A DNA stretch of 34,065 bases from an uncultured Bacteroidales bacterium (GTDB lineage: Bacteria > Bacteroidota > Bacteroidia > Bacteroidales > Bacteroidaceae): positions 1-34,065 of the forward strand of contig CADAJV010000036.1 in NCBI GenBank assembly GCA_902788275.1, given 5' to 3'. The stretch's first letter is position 1. Each line of letters opens with the position of its first letter. Shown here in pieces: positions 8,944 through 16,429 of the stretch. The notes below the pieces were generated by a model. It searched no databases. It worked only from the letters and a program-made list of their open reading frames with translations, and was not told the DNA's origin. Made by a program: the position numbers and the translations under genes.

Positions 8944-10044
8944 TTACTTCTTATAGCTCTTGTCGTAGAAGCGCTTCTTGACCACGGTGCCCGGGTGGAG
9001 CTTACGGTGGATGCGCACGTTGAGTTCGGTGCCGAGCTTCATATAGGCTGCGTCAACCAGTGCGAAGCATACTGACTTGTCGGTCATGATGGTGCGGTAG
9101 CCGGTGGTCACCTCGCCAATTACCTCGTCGTTCTGTCCTACCACCTCATAGCCGTGGCGGGGGATAGCCTTGTCGCCGTCCTGAAGGGCAATGCCCACCA
9201 GTTTCTTCTGCACGCCGTTGGCCTTCTGCTCCACCAGCGCGTCCTTGCCGATAAACTCCTCCTTGTCGAGCTTGGCAAACATGCCAAGGCCGGCCATAAT
9301 GGGACTGATGTCGGCACTGAGTTCATCGCCATAGAGGGGCAGTCCTACCTCAAAGCGCAGGGTGTCGCGGCAGCCCAGGCCGCAGGGGGTTACGCCGGCA
9401 GCAATCAGCTTGTCCCATGCCTGCTGAATATACTTGTGGGAGCCGTAGATCTCAAATCCGTCCTCGCCCGTGTAGCCGGTTCGGCTGGCTATGATGGTCT
9501 CGCCGTCCACATTTATTTTCTTAAAGGTGTAGAATACCAGGTCCTTGACATCCAGTCCCAGCACCTCTACCACCTTCTGCTCGGCCTCGGGACCCTGCAC
9601 GGCAATCTGGCCGTAGTAGTCGCTCTGATGGTCAACCTTTACATCGTAGTCCTTGGCCTGCTCCTCAATCCATGCTACATCCTTGTCGATGTTGGCGGCA
9701 TTGATTACCAGGAAGAATTTGCCGTCGCCCTCGCAGTAAACCAGCAGGTCGTCAACGCAGCCTCCGGTGGGGTAGAGCATCATGCCGTAGAAAATCTTGC
9801 CTGGCTCAGCGCCTGCCACATCGTTGGTGAAGATGTGCTGCACAAACTTCTCTGCCTCGGGGCCGGTGATTTCCACCTCGCCCATGTGGCTCACGTCGAA
9901 GATGCCCACCTTCTGCCTTACGGCCAGGTGCTCGTCCTTGATGTTGGAATACTGAATCGGCATGTCGAAACCGCCGAAGGGACTGATCATGGCTCCCAGA
10001 GCCACGTGTTTGTCATAGAGACAAGTTCTTTTGTTTTCTGCCAT
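8944..10044 (-). CDS. gcvT: Aminomethyltransferase (T-protein)
   Basis: A 366-residue enzyme that transfers the one-carbon unit from aminomethyl-GcvH to tetrahydrofolate, releasing ammonia. The N-terminal GGFDMPIQY and VGIFDVSHMGE motifs, the catalytic-region Asp pair D98-D99 in GGCVDDLLVY, the folate-site NAAN (115-118), SRTGYTGEDGFEIY, and a C-terminal barrel (HRKLHPGTVVKKRFY) are all present. Length matches the family. It is the second gene of the operon, 40 nt after the lplA stop. Confidence 0.97.
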   Translation of the reverse strand: MAENKRTCLYDKHVALGAMISPFGGFDMPIQYSNIKDEHLAVRQKVGIFDVSHMGEVEITGPEAEKFVQHIFTNDVAGAEPGKIFYGMMLYPTGGCVDDLLVYCEGDGKFFLVINAANIDKDVAWIEEQAKDYDVKVDHQSDYYGQIAVQGPEAEQKVVEVLGLDVKDLVFYTFKKINVDGETIIASRTGYTGEDGFEIYGSHKYIQQAWDKLIAAGVTPCGLGCRDTLRFEVGLPLYGDELSADISPIMAGLGMFAKLDKEEFIGKDALVEQKANGVQKKLVGIALQDGDKAIPRHGYEVVGQNDEVIGEVTTGYRTIMTDKSVCFALVDAAYMKLGTELNVRIHRKLHPGTVVKKRFYDKSYKK

Positions 10045-10084
10045 TTTTATTAATAATGTTTAGTGTGATTTTTTTCTTTGTCCG

Positions 10085-10816
10085 TTACATTTCGTATTCG
10101 CCAGAGAGTTCTTCAATGCGTCTCATGTCATCGTCTGTCAGCACAATCTTGCGTCCTTCGCACAGGTGGCTGACAGCATAGTCGGCAAACTCGTCAACAG
10201 TCATTCTGTTGCCAATGAAGTCCTTCAATAGGCAGATGCGCTGCCTCACGCTCTCCACGCCCTTGCGTGCCAGCTTCTCTGTCGGCGGGGTGATGGAGGC
10301 CAGCATGTGGTCCATGCAGGTGTCGTAGAGCATGGTGCCGTGAACAATGATGCTGTCCTGCATCTGATGGACAGCCCATCCGCTTACTTTGCGAGTGCCT
10401 ATCAGCACGTCGTTGTGGTCGGTGGTGCATGCCTCCACGCCCAGCGAGCGCAGCAGTTCCACCGTCAAGTCGAGATAGTGGGCAAACACCTCTGGCGTGG
10501 GCTGGTGGGTGCGTCGGCATATGAAACTGAACATCACGTTGTCTCTGTCGGCATACACGGCGCCGCCGCCGCTCTTGCGCCTCACTATGTCTATGCCGTG
10601 CTGGCGGCAGTAGGGCAGGTTCACTTCGTTCTCCAGCACCTGGTTGCGCCCAATAATCACAGTGGGAGCTACCCTCCAGAGGAAGAAGCATTCCTCCGGT
10701 TCGCCCTGCTCGCTCAGTTTCTGGGCAACATAATCCTCCATGGCCAGATAGAATGACAGCCTGCGGCTTACCGTCGGCATGCCGTCTGGCAAGGCTATAT
10801 GAATTATCTTGTCCAT
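10085..10816 (-). CDS. lplA: Lipoate-protein ligase A family protein (short form)
   Basis: A 243-residue protein of the LplA/LipB fold. Motifs seen are RRKSGGGAVYADRDNVMFSF (79-98, lipoyl-AMP pocket), HNDVLIGTRKVSG with the catalytic lysine K143, and IIVHGTMLYD. It ends soon after the catalytic domain, about 95 residues short of E. coli LplA (about 338 aa), so most of the C-terminal accessory domain needed there for lipoate adenylation is missing. The start at 10816 is preferred to the in-frame ATG at 10873 because the -7 promoter box lies at 10881-10888. As first gene of the gcv operon it most likely lipoylates GcvH, either as a ligase or as an amidotransferase-like enzyme. Confidence 0.88.
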   Translation of the reverse strand: MDKIIHIALPDGMPTVSRRLSFYLAMEDYVAQKLSEQGEPEECFFLWRVAPTVIIGRNQVLENEVNLPYCRQHGIDIVRRKSGGGAVYADRDNVMFSFICRRTHQPTPEVFAHYLDLTVELLRSLGVEACTTDHNDVLIGTRKVSGWAVHQMQDSIIVHGTMLYDTCMDHMLASITPPTEKLARKGVESVRQRICLLKDFIGNRMTVDEFADYAVSHLCEGRKIVLTDDDMRRIEELSGEYEM

Positions 10817-10880
10817 GTTTTTGGGGGTGTTGAGCAGATGCCCGCGCATCAGAACTGTGCGACACAATGGCAACGCACTG

Positions 10881-10888
10881 CAAATTTA
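10881..10888 (-). promoter_or_regulatory. Probable -7 box of the glycine cleavage operon
   Basis: The minus strand reads TAAATTTG, a perfect TAnnTTTG. No good TTTG box lies 19-22 nt upstream, so the site is called on the -7 element and its position alone. Transcription would start near 10874, 58 nt ahead of the lplA ATG. Confidence 0.6.
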
Positions 10889-11119
10889 GGCAAACTTTTC
10901 CAATTATGCAGATTAAAAGAAGAAAATAATAGCGTAAAGAAAATTTTTAATCACGCAAAGCCCAAAACTAATCGCGCACAGACCCTATGGCTCGGCGCGA
11001 TTAGATTTGCTATCTGTGCATTCATAAAACATGGCAATGATATAGCAGTTGGCATTAATATGGCAATTCATCCAGTCACTCATCAACCCCAAGGGCGACC
11101 AACCCGACGATGCAGAGTA
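10889..11119. other. Non-coding region with small inverted repeat
   Basis: I see no credible gene here. TAATCGCGC (10969-10977) and GCGCGATTA (10995-11003) form a 9-bp inverted repeat. A 36-nt sequence beginning TGGCAATGATATAGCAG (11032-11067) recurs exactly at 11566-11601. The reading frame that crosses this stretch lacks any recognisable protein feature. Confidence 0.6.
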
Positions 11120-11392
11120 AAAACGTAACAAACGTAACAAACGTAACACCTAAAAATGTTACGTATCCTTATAATTGCCGTAGGCTATCTTATAGAATTA
11201 TATATTATATTATATATATATAATATATAATTTGAAAGAAAGATATCTCTTTGATTTTCAAAGATATAAAAATTTTAATTTAGGGAAAACAAATTTTTTA
11301 ATAATGTTACGTGTTACATATGTTACGTTTGTTACGTTTGTTACGTTTTCCGTTACAAACGTAACACCTAAAAATGTAACGTTATCCTCCAA
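11120..11392. repeat. CGTAAC / GTTACG repeat arrays around an AT-rich core
   Basis: Left side: three tandem AACGTAACA words (11121-11149) followed by CACCTAAAAATGTTACGTATCC. Right side: tandem GTTACGTTT words on the opposite strand (about 11305-11347), then a second copy of ACAAACGTAACACCTAAAAATGT. This 23-nt sequence is identical at 11137-11159 and 11355-11377. The centre (11190-11285) is almost pure A/T with TATATA runs. The arrangement gives both inverted and direct symmetry. No gene is seen; it could be a multi-site protein-binding region, a recombination site or the remnant of an element. Confidence 0.75.
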
Positions 11393-11460
11393 TCTTTAAT
11401 CTAACCCCCTTGAAAATTATTTTAACTCCGTGGAAAAAGAAACTAACTCCGTGGAAAAAA

Positions 11461-11552
11461 AATCTAAGAGCCTCGAGCTTTCATCTTCAAGGCTCTTAGA
11501 TTTCGTTTCAAGGCTCTTAGATTTCGTTTCAAGGCTCTTAGTTCTCGTTTCC
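11461..11552. repeat. 21-nt tandem repeat block, copy B
   Basis: Three tandem TTTCAAGGCTCTTAGATTTCG-like units preceded by AATCTAAGAGCCT. The block matches 1-92 in order and orientation with about ten differences. Upstream, two TAACTCCGTGGAAAAA copies (11428-11460) form another short direct repeat. No gene overlaps. Confidence 0.85.
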
Positions 11553-11565
11553 TTGGGTTTAGTTT

Positions 11566-11601
11566 TGGCAATGATATAGCAGTTGGCATTAATATGGCAA
11601 T
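11566..11601. repeat. Second exact copy of a 36-nt repeat
   Basis: Identical to 11032-11067 (TGGCAATGATATAGCAGTTG and the next 16 bases). A 15-nt core is also present as inverse complement at 234-248. Confidence 0.85.
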
Positions 11602-11611
11602 AACTGTTATT

Positions 11612-11890
11612 TCATACGCCCCTGTCGGTCATAGTTACTTTCATACGCCCCCGTCTGCCTCGCAAACTCGGCAGCCACCCCCTCTATCTTAGAGTGGGAG
11701 CTTACAAGCCGTTCTACCGCAAGCCGTTCTGCTTTTGATGGCAAGGAGACGGCTCCCCCTCTAAGATAGAGGGGGTGCTCCGTAGGAGCGGGGGCGTATG
11801 ATATCCTCTAAGCGAGGTCCCCTCTGGGGAAATAGTAAAAGGTTATCCTCGCGTAGCGAGGGGGTGTCGCGAAGCGACATGTGCGTATGA
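11612..11890. mobile_element. Nested palindromic element (MITE/REP-like)
   Basis: About 279 bp bounded by TCATACGC (11612-11619) and GCGTATGA (11883-11890). Inside, CATACGCCCCCG (11642-11653) pairs with CGGGGGCGTATG (11789-11800), and a perfect 19-bp pair starting CACCCCCTCTATC lies at 11676-11694 and 11759-11777. Two GC-rich hairpins lie near the right end: CCTCGC-gta-GCGAGG (11847-11861) and TGTCGC-gaa-GCGACA (11865-11879). There is no coding capacity. The equivalent place in the paralogous copy at 1-255 lacks this segment, which supports insertion. I see no clear target-site duplication. A related CCTCTCCCC...GATAGAGGGGGC sequence is at 33578-33609. Confidence 0.65.
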
Positions 11891-12089
11891 CCATTTCGCA
11901 GGTAGTGTTATCTGTGCCAACATCTATATTATTGCCTAAAACATTTTCTCTTATTTAATGGCGGTTTCCGCGGAAACAAAATCGTTTTTGTGACGGCGTT
12001 GTCGCATTCCTTATGCCAGAATAATCAGCAGGAAAATTATGTGGAGCCAACTGCCAAAATAGTAACATAAAACGTAATATCTGATAAAA

Positions 12090-12123
12090 TTTGCGATTTA
12101 TTGAAAGTAAAAGTGTAATTTTG
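12090..12123 (+). promoter_or_regulatory. Promoter-like site upstream of repeats and aminotransferase
   Basis: TTTG (12090-12093), 22 nt, then TAATTTTG (12116-12123), a perfect -7 box. Transcription would begin near 12130 and run through about 340 nt of tandem repeats before the ATG at 12467. The spacing is slightly long. Confidence 0.5.
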
Positions 12124-12158
12124 CAGAAAATTAGGTGGCTTTTTCACAGCCACGTTTG

Positions 12159-12399
12159 TCGCTTCGCTCTCACCTCCGCTGTCCGCACACCGTCCCTTGG
12201 ACGACAATGCTGCTTCGGTTCGCGATGCCTGCGGCATTGTCGCTTCGCTCTCACCTCCGCATTTCGTGCTCCGCTTCGCGACAGCACTGCTTCGGCTCGC
12301 GATGCCTACGGCATTGTCGCTTCGCTCTCACCTCCGCTGTCCGCACACCGTCCCTTGGGCGACAATGCTGCTTCGGTTCGCGATGCCTGCGGAATTTTC
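12159..12399. repeat. Three tandem repeats of about 80 nt in the aminotransferase leader
   Basis: Units begin at 12159, 12240 and 12317 with TCGCTTCGCTCTCACCTCCG and end with CGATGCCTGCGGCATTG or a close variant. Units 1 and 3 are nearly identical; unit 2 differs in its middle. The same GATGCC(T/A)(T/A/G)CGGCATTG-CGCTTCGCTCT words occur at the right end of the window (34038-34065). Reading frames are open through the array on both strands, but they simply translate the repeat, so no gene is called. Confidence 0.85.
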
Positions 12400-12466
12400 G
12401 AATCAGGACAGTCAAAGCTATTTGGCTTAAACAAAATGTTATCCTTACAATATTCTCTAACAAGAT

Positions 12467-13672
12467 ATGAGCAAACTGCAGATTTCCCATCGTGGCGTGG
12501 AGATGCCCGCCTCGCCCATCCGCAAGCTGGCTCCGCTGGCCGAGGCCGCTGAAGACCGTGGCATCAAGATCTACCGTCTCAATATCGGTCAGCCTGACTT
12601 GCCTACGCCTCAGAAGGCGCTGGACATCCTCAAGGCTGTTGACCGTCAGACACTGGAGTACAGTCCCTCGCAGGGCTACCGTTCGTTGCGCGAGGCATTG
12701 GTACACTACTATGACCGCTACCAGATCAAGCTTTCCTCTGACGAGATAATCATCACTACCGGCGGCAGTGAGGCTGTGCTGTTTGCCTTTCTCAGCTGCC
12801 TCAACCCGGGCGACGAGATTATTGTGCCGGAGCCTGCGTATGCTAACTACATGAGCTTTGCCGTTTCTGCCGGAGCGGTCATACGCACCATAGCCACCAC
12901 CATTGACGAGGGGTTCTGCCTGCCCAAGGTGGAGAAGTTTGAGCAGCTCATCAATGAGCGTACAAAGGCTATACTTATCTGTAACCCCAACAATCCCACG
13001 GGCTACTTATATACTCAGAAGGAGATGAACCAGATTCGCGACATGGTGAAGAAGTATAATCTCTACCTTTTCAGCGATGAGGTGTATCGCGAGTTTATCT
13101 ACACGGGCAGCCCCTATATCTCGGCCATGCATCTGGAGGGCATTGAGCAGAACGTGGTGCTGATAGATTCCGTGTCGAAACGATATTCAGAGTGCGGCAT
13201 ACGCATCGGTGCGCTGATTACCAAGAATGAGGCCGTTAGAAAGACGGTGATGAAGTTCTGCCAGGCACGTCTGTCGCCTCCACTGATCGGGCAGATGATT
13301 GCCGAGGCCAGTATAGAGGGCACCGAGCAGTACTCCCGCGACGTGTATGAGGAATATGTGGAGAGGCGTAAGTGTCTGATAGACGGTGTGAACAGAATAC
13401 CCGGCTGCTATACGCCGATACCTATGGGTGCTTTCTACACCGTGGCTAAGCTGCCCGTGGACGATGCCGAGAAATTCTGCGCATGGTGTCTCACTGATTT
13501 CTCCTTTGAAGGAGAGACAATCATGATGGCCCCTGCGGCAGGATTCTATACCAAGCCTGAGCTGGGGCGCAACGAGGTGCGCCTGGCCTATGTGCTGAAG
13601 AAGGAAGATCTGCAGCGAGCATTGATGCTGCTGGCCAAGGCCTTGGAGGAATATAATAACCTAAAACCGTAA
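12467..13672 (+). CDS. Class I/II PLP-dependent aminotransferase
   Basis: A 401-residue fold-type I aminotransferase of the AspC/PatA-like group, transferring an amino group between an amino acid and 2-oxoglutarate or a similar acceptor. Evidence: N-terminal LNIGQPDLPTP, TGGSEAV (98-104), CNPNNPTGY (172-180), SDEVYREF with cofactor-contacting D204 and Y207, PLP lysine K238 in DSVSKRYSECGIRIG with R246 nearby, and NEVRLAYV near the end where the substrate-carboxylate Arg sits. Full length. Substrate cannot be told from sequence; aspartate or aromatic amino acids are reasonable guesses. Its leader carries a long tandem-repeat array. The next gene starts 106 nt downstream after a simple-repeat spacer. 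Confidence 0.93.
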   Translation: MSKLQISHRGVEMPASPIRKLAPLAEAAEDRGIKIYRLNIGQPDLPTPQKALDILKAVDRQTLEYSPSQGYRSLREALVHYYDRYQIKLSSDEIIITTGGSEAVLFAFLSCLNPGDEIIVPEPAYANYMSFAVSAGAVIRTIATTIDEGFCLPKVEKFEQLINERTKAILICNPNNPTGYLYTQKEMNQIRDMVKKYNLYLFSDEVYREFIYTGSPYISAMHLEGIEQNVVLIDSVSKRYSECGIRIGALITKNEAVRKTVMKFCQARLSPPLIGQMIAEASIEGTEQYSRDVYEEYVERRKCLIDGVNRIPGCYTPIPMGAFYTVAKLPVDDAEKFCAWCLTDFSFEGETIMMAPAAGFYTKPELGRNEVRLAYVLKKEDLQRALMLLAKALEEYNNLKP

Positions 13673-13748
13673 GTTATCTGAAATTTGAAATTTAGCCAAG
13701 TGCGGCATGACTATCGGCTTAACTTCTATAACTTCTTAACTCCTTAAA

Positions 13749-13772
13749 ACCAATAACCGTTGACCATTGATA
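13749..13772. repeat. AACCAATAACCGTTGACCATTG spacer repeat
   Basis: The spacer joins two words used elsewhere: AACCAATAACCG (tandem at 24752-24804) and CCGTTGACCATTG (inside gcvPA at 7243-7255). It lies just before the ATG at 13779. Confidence 0.7.
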
Positions 13773-13778
13773 ATTGCT

Positions 13779-14501
13779 ATGAAAAAGCTGATAACTATCT
13801 TTGGAGTTGTGGCATTGCTGCCGTTGGTGCTCAATGCGTTTACGAAGAAAGACGTGTTGATCCTGATAGGCATGACGGATTACGAGTATGAGCACCTTAA
13901 TCCAATTTGGGATATGGGGCTCTGGATGGATGAGGACGGCAATCCGCTGGACAGCTGCGGAGTAGGGCTGACACCCTTTGACGGTGGCCCTGACGAGTAC
14001 TGGCATACATGTGATTCCCTCAAGGCTGAGCTTGATGCGGGTAACAAGAAGGTGGTGGATATTACTTCCGGCATGAGAGAACTCTTTCCTTGGTTGTTTG
14101 AAGGTGAGGAGTGTGAGTTTGACATTGACATGAGGCTGTACTTAGCCGATTTCAATATATTCTATCTGAGTGAGAAAAACATCTATGTGCGCGACACAGG
14201 CAAGGATGTGGAGCCTGAATTCCCCGGAGGCGTGCCGGCTCTGCTGGACTTTGTGTCGGCATGCATGCGCTATCCCAAGCAGAGCATGGACGCCGGCGTA
14301 CAGGGCAAGGTGATGGTTTCGTTTGTGGTGGACGTGGATGGCAGCGTGACGGACGTAACGGTAATAAAAGGCGTGGAGAACCTGCTCGACTGGGAGGCCC
14401 AGCGCATCGTCAAGCGACTGCCGCGCTTCTCACCGGGCATCCGCAATGGGAGACCCTCGCGGTTCCGGTACACTCTTCCAGTTAACTTTAAGTTGACATA
14501 G
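13779..14501 (+). CDS. Exported protein with C-terminal TonB-like domain
   Basis: A 240-residue protein with an N-terminal hydrophobic signal or anchor (MKKLITIFGVVALLPLVL, about 1-20), an uncharacterised middle (about 25-145), and a TonB C-terminal domain at about 146-240. That domain starts PEFPGG, continues with YP.....GVQGKVMVSFVVD, VDGSVTDVTVIKG and RLPRFSPG, and ends in YTLPVNF. This is the usual Bacteroidetes TonB_C signature. There is no long Pro-rich periplasm-spanning linker, so energy transduction by an ExbB/ExbD complex is unproven; many such proteins are stand-alone. The start at 13779 is used because the signal sequence begins there. It is followed 35 nt later by a lipoprotein gene, probably co-transcribed. 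Confidence 0.82.
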   Translation: MKKLITIFGVVALLPLVLNAFTKKDVLILIGMTDYEYEHLNPIWDMGLWMDEDGNPLDSCGVGLTPFDGGPDEYWHTCDSLKAELDAGNKKVVDITSGMRELFPWLFEGEECEFDIDMRLYLADFNIFYLSEKNIYVRDTGKDVEPEFPGGVPALLDFVSACMRYPKQSMDAGVQGKVMVSFVVDVDGSVTDVTVIKGVENLLDWEAQRIVKRLPRFSPGIRNGRPSRFRYTLPVNFKLT

Positions 14502-14536
14502 GAAATATACTAAGCAATTCCTAAAATAAAAGAAAT

Positions 14537-15508
14537 ATGAAAAAGTTGCTGTATTTTTTTGCTGCTATGTTTGCAGCTGTTATTATCGGCTCGTGCGGCC
14601 AGACCGAGAAAGGCGACGGAGTGGACTCCGACTCAATCCTCATGGCCGACAGCCTGGCCAAGGCCATACAACGCGACAGCCTGGAGTGGGTAAGCTTTAC
14701 CTCCAAGGACCTGACGTTCTTCGGTCTCCACGGCCATGTCAAGGCTATGCTTGCGGACGGTTGCACCTATGAGTTTGACACTCTCGGCAATTGGGTCAGG
14801 ATTGCCGACGTCAGTCCCTACGGCCGCAAAATCGGGTTTTATGATGAGTATAGCGTCTATACCCACGACAAGAACGGCTATATCAGCAACGAGGAGTTCT
14901 GGGAAGGCGGCAGTGAGTTTGTATGGTCTGACGGACGCATAGTGGGCGAGAACTCCTTCAACTGCGCCTATGAGTGCCGCTTGTCTTACGAATACGACTC
15001 GCTGGGCAATATCGGTGCGGTAACCATGGTGGAAAGCGACGATGCCGGCGACACATGGTCGAAGCCCAGCCGTATAGAGTATAAATATGTGGGATTCGAC
15101 AAACAGGGTAACTGGTCACTGCGTAAGAGCCACAACGGCACCGAGGAGCGGTTCTTGGTGTACTATGACAATCCCAAGAGGGCAGACCATGCAGGCAATG
15201 ATTTCTTGCCGTGGGACAAAGACTATATCTTCATCGGCACCATCGGCAACGAGAAGAAAAGGCCGTTAGGCATCAGCCGTCATGGCGGCATCTACAGCGT
15301 ACTCAACGGCACCCGCCATACCGAGGTCGTAGCCTATGACCAGGCTGCCGCAGAATTGACCGTTGGCGCACTGCGGGCCTCTGACGACAAGAAACTGGGA
15401 GAGTTTAAGGGAAAGGTTAGCCGCGAGGCTGACGGCAAGTTCCGCTACAAGGGCACCTTCACCAACACCAACGGCGGCAGCGTTGCCTTTAACCTTGTGA
15501 GCCTCTGA
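14537..15508 (+). CDS. Lipoprotein with YD-like repeats
   Basis: A 323-residue predicted lipoprotein: hydrophobic signal residues 1-19 and lipobox IIGSC with acylated C20. Short motifs such as CTYEFDTLGNWVRI, YTHDKNGY, LSYEYDSLGNIG and YVGFDKQGNWSL resemble the Y-D-x-x-G-N repeat of RHS/YD proteins, here degenerate and spread over about 85-210. A C-terminal segment after about 250 looks like a small beta-domain (GKVSREADGKFRYKGTFT). Function unknown. It lies downstream of the TonB-C gene and converges on the capA-like gene with only 6 nt between stops. Confidence 0.75.
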   Translation: MKKLLYFFAAMFAAVIIGSCGQTEKGDGVDSDSILMADSLAKAIQRDSLEWVSFTSKDLTFFGLHGHVKAMLADGCTYEFDTLGNWVRIADVSPYGRKIGFYDEYSVYTHDKNGYISNEEFWEGGSEFVWSDGRIVGENSFNCAYECRLSYEYDSLGNIGAVTMVESDDAGDTWSKPSRIEYKYVGFDKQGNWSLRKSHNGTEERFLVYYDNPKRADHAGNDFLPWDKDYIFIGTIGNEKKRPLGISRHGGIYSVLNGTRHTEVVAYDQAAAELTVGALRASDDKKLGEFKGKVSREADGKFRYKGTFTNTNGGSVAFNLVSL

Positions 15509-15514
15509 AGAAAA

Positions 15515-16429
15515 CTAATCAAGAACGGGTCGGCAGTCCTCAATCGTTACGGGGAATGTGTCGTATCCCGTCATTCCATTATCAGTGAAGCGTAGCCTTA
15601 CAAGCTGCGCTTTATTGCACTCCACAGGTTTCTGGTCAAAGACGAGGTTGCCGATGCTGTACCACACTGGTACTCTGCCCAGCACCTGCTGCGGCTGTAC
15701 CACGTGGGGGTGCTGGCCAATGATGGCCGTGGCTCCGGCCTTGACCAATGCTGCGGCCCCTATCTGTTGCTGAATGATGGGTGTGAAGGTAAACTCCCTG
15801 CCCCAATGAATGAATACCACTATGGGCACACCGGGATTGGCTGTGTGGAAACGGCTTACGGCACTGGCCAGGCTGTCGGTGGAGGTGTAGCAGACAGACG
15901 GCTTGCCCTCTGCGGGGATGGTTAGCCAGTTTTCTATAGGTATGGTCACAGCATTAAAGATGGCCACCTTTATCTCTTTTGCTGTAATGATGATGGGTAG
16001 TAAAAGACTATCGGGATAGGTGGAGTATCCTATGGCTGATATGTTGTTGTCAGCCAGGCTCTGCCAGGTGTCGTTAAGGCCGACTAATCCCTGGTCCACC
16101 GAGTGGTTGTTGGCCAGGGCGGCATGGGTGATGCCTGCCCTGCGCATGGCAGCGGCGGCAATGGTGTCGCCTCGGAACATATATTTCTTTTTCACTTTGC
16201 GGTGGCGCATTGTCAGTGGGCACTCCAGATTCACCACGGCTGCATCGGCTTCGCGCAGCAGCGGGGCAATGCCGGAGAAGAGGTGGTCATAGCCGTGGGC
16301 GTTGATGACCTTGCGCACTCCACGGTCAAACAGGACGTCGCCGCCGAGGATGATTGTCAGCGTATCAGCAGCTGAAGCTGACACGCTGACAATCAATGAT
16401 ACTATGAGTAATCGCAGGTAAGCTGCCAA
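15515..16429 (-). CDS. CapA / poly-gamma-glutamate capsule-type exported protein
   Basis: A 304-residue protein of the PGA_cap family (PF09587), which has a metallophosphoesterase-like fold. Motifs: LGGDVLFD (about 28-35), VNLECPLT (66-73), LANNHSVDQG (105-114), FIHWGREF (206-213), GQHPHVVQP (238-246) and YSIGNLVFDQ (257-266). A signal peptide (AYLRLLIVSLIVSVSASA) opens the protein. The only start that keeps this signal is a TTG at 16429; no in-frame ATG lies between it and the upstream gene. An 8-codon ATG frame with GGAG upstream sits just ahead (16444-16470). No other capsule gene is nearby, so a role in gamma-PGA synthesis is not supported. It is last in the five-gene operon, 61 nt after the DUF3160 gene. 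Confidence 0.85.
   Translation of the reverse strand: MAAYLRLLIVSLIVSVSASAADTLTIILGGDVLFDRGVRKVINAHGYDHLFSGIAPLLREADAAVVNLECPLTMRHRKVKKKYMFRGDTIAAAAMRRAGITHAALANNHSVDQGLVGLNDTWQSLADNNISAIGYSTYPDSLLLPIIITAKEIKVAIFNAVTIPIENWLTIPAEGKPSVCYTSTDSLASAVSRFHTANPGVPIVVFIHWGREFTFTPIIQQQIGAAALVKAGATAIIGQHPHVVQPQQVLGRVPVWYSIGNLVFDQKPVECNKAQLVRLRFTDNGMTGYDTFPVTIEDCRPVLD

Noticed and set aside
10817-10873. N-terminal extension of lplA to the ATG at 10873
   Set aside because: The extension is not LplA-like and would start at the expected transcription start, 8 nt from the -7 box.
10817-10920. Glycine riboswitch ahead of the glycine cleavage operon
   Set aside because: The leader is only about 58 nt and shows no tandem aptamer-like structure.
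11461-11552. CRISPR array
   Set aside because: The units are contiguous 21-mers without spacers, and no cas gene is present.
11642-11800. Simple intrinsic terminator
   Set aside because: The arms are separated by more than 60 nt, have no T-run, and there is no gene immediately upstream on either strand.
12091-12552. Open frames on both strands through the tandem repeats before the aminotransferase
   Set aside because: They are open because of the repeat composition, have no family match that I can see, and one overlaps the start of a clear aminotransferase gene.
15515-16429. Poly-gamma-glutamate capsule locus
   Set aside because: Only the CapA-like protein is present; no CapB- or CapC-like ligase components are nearby.
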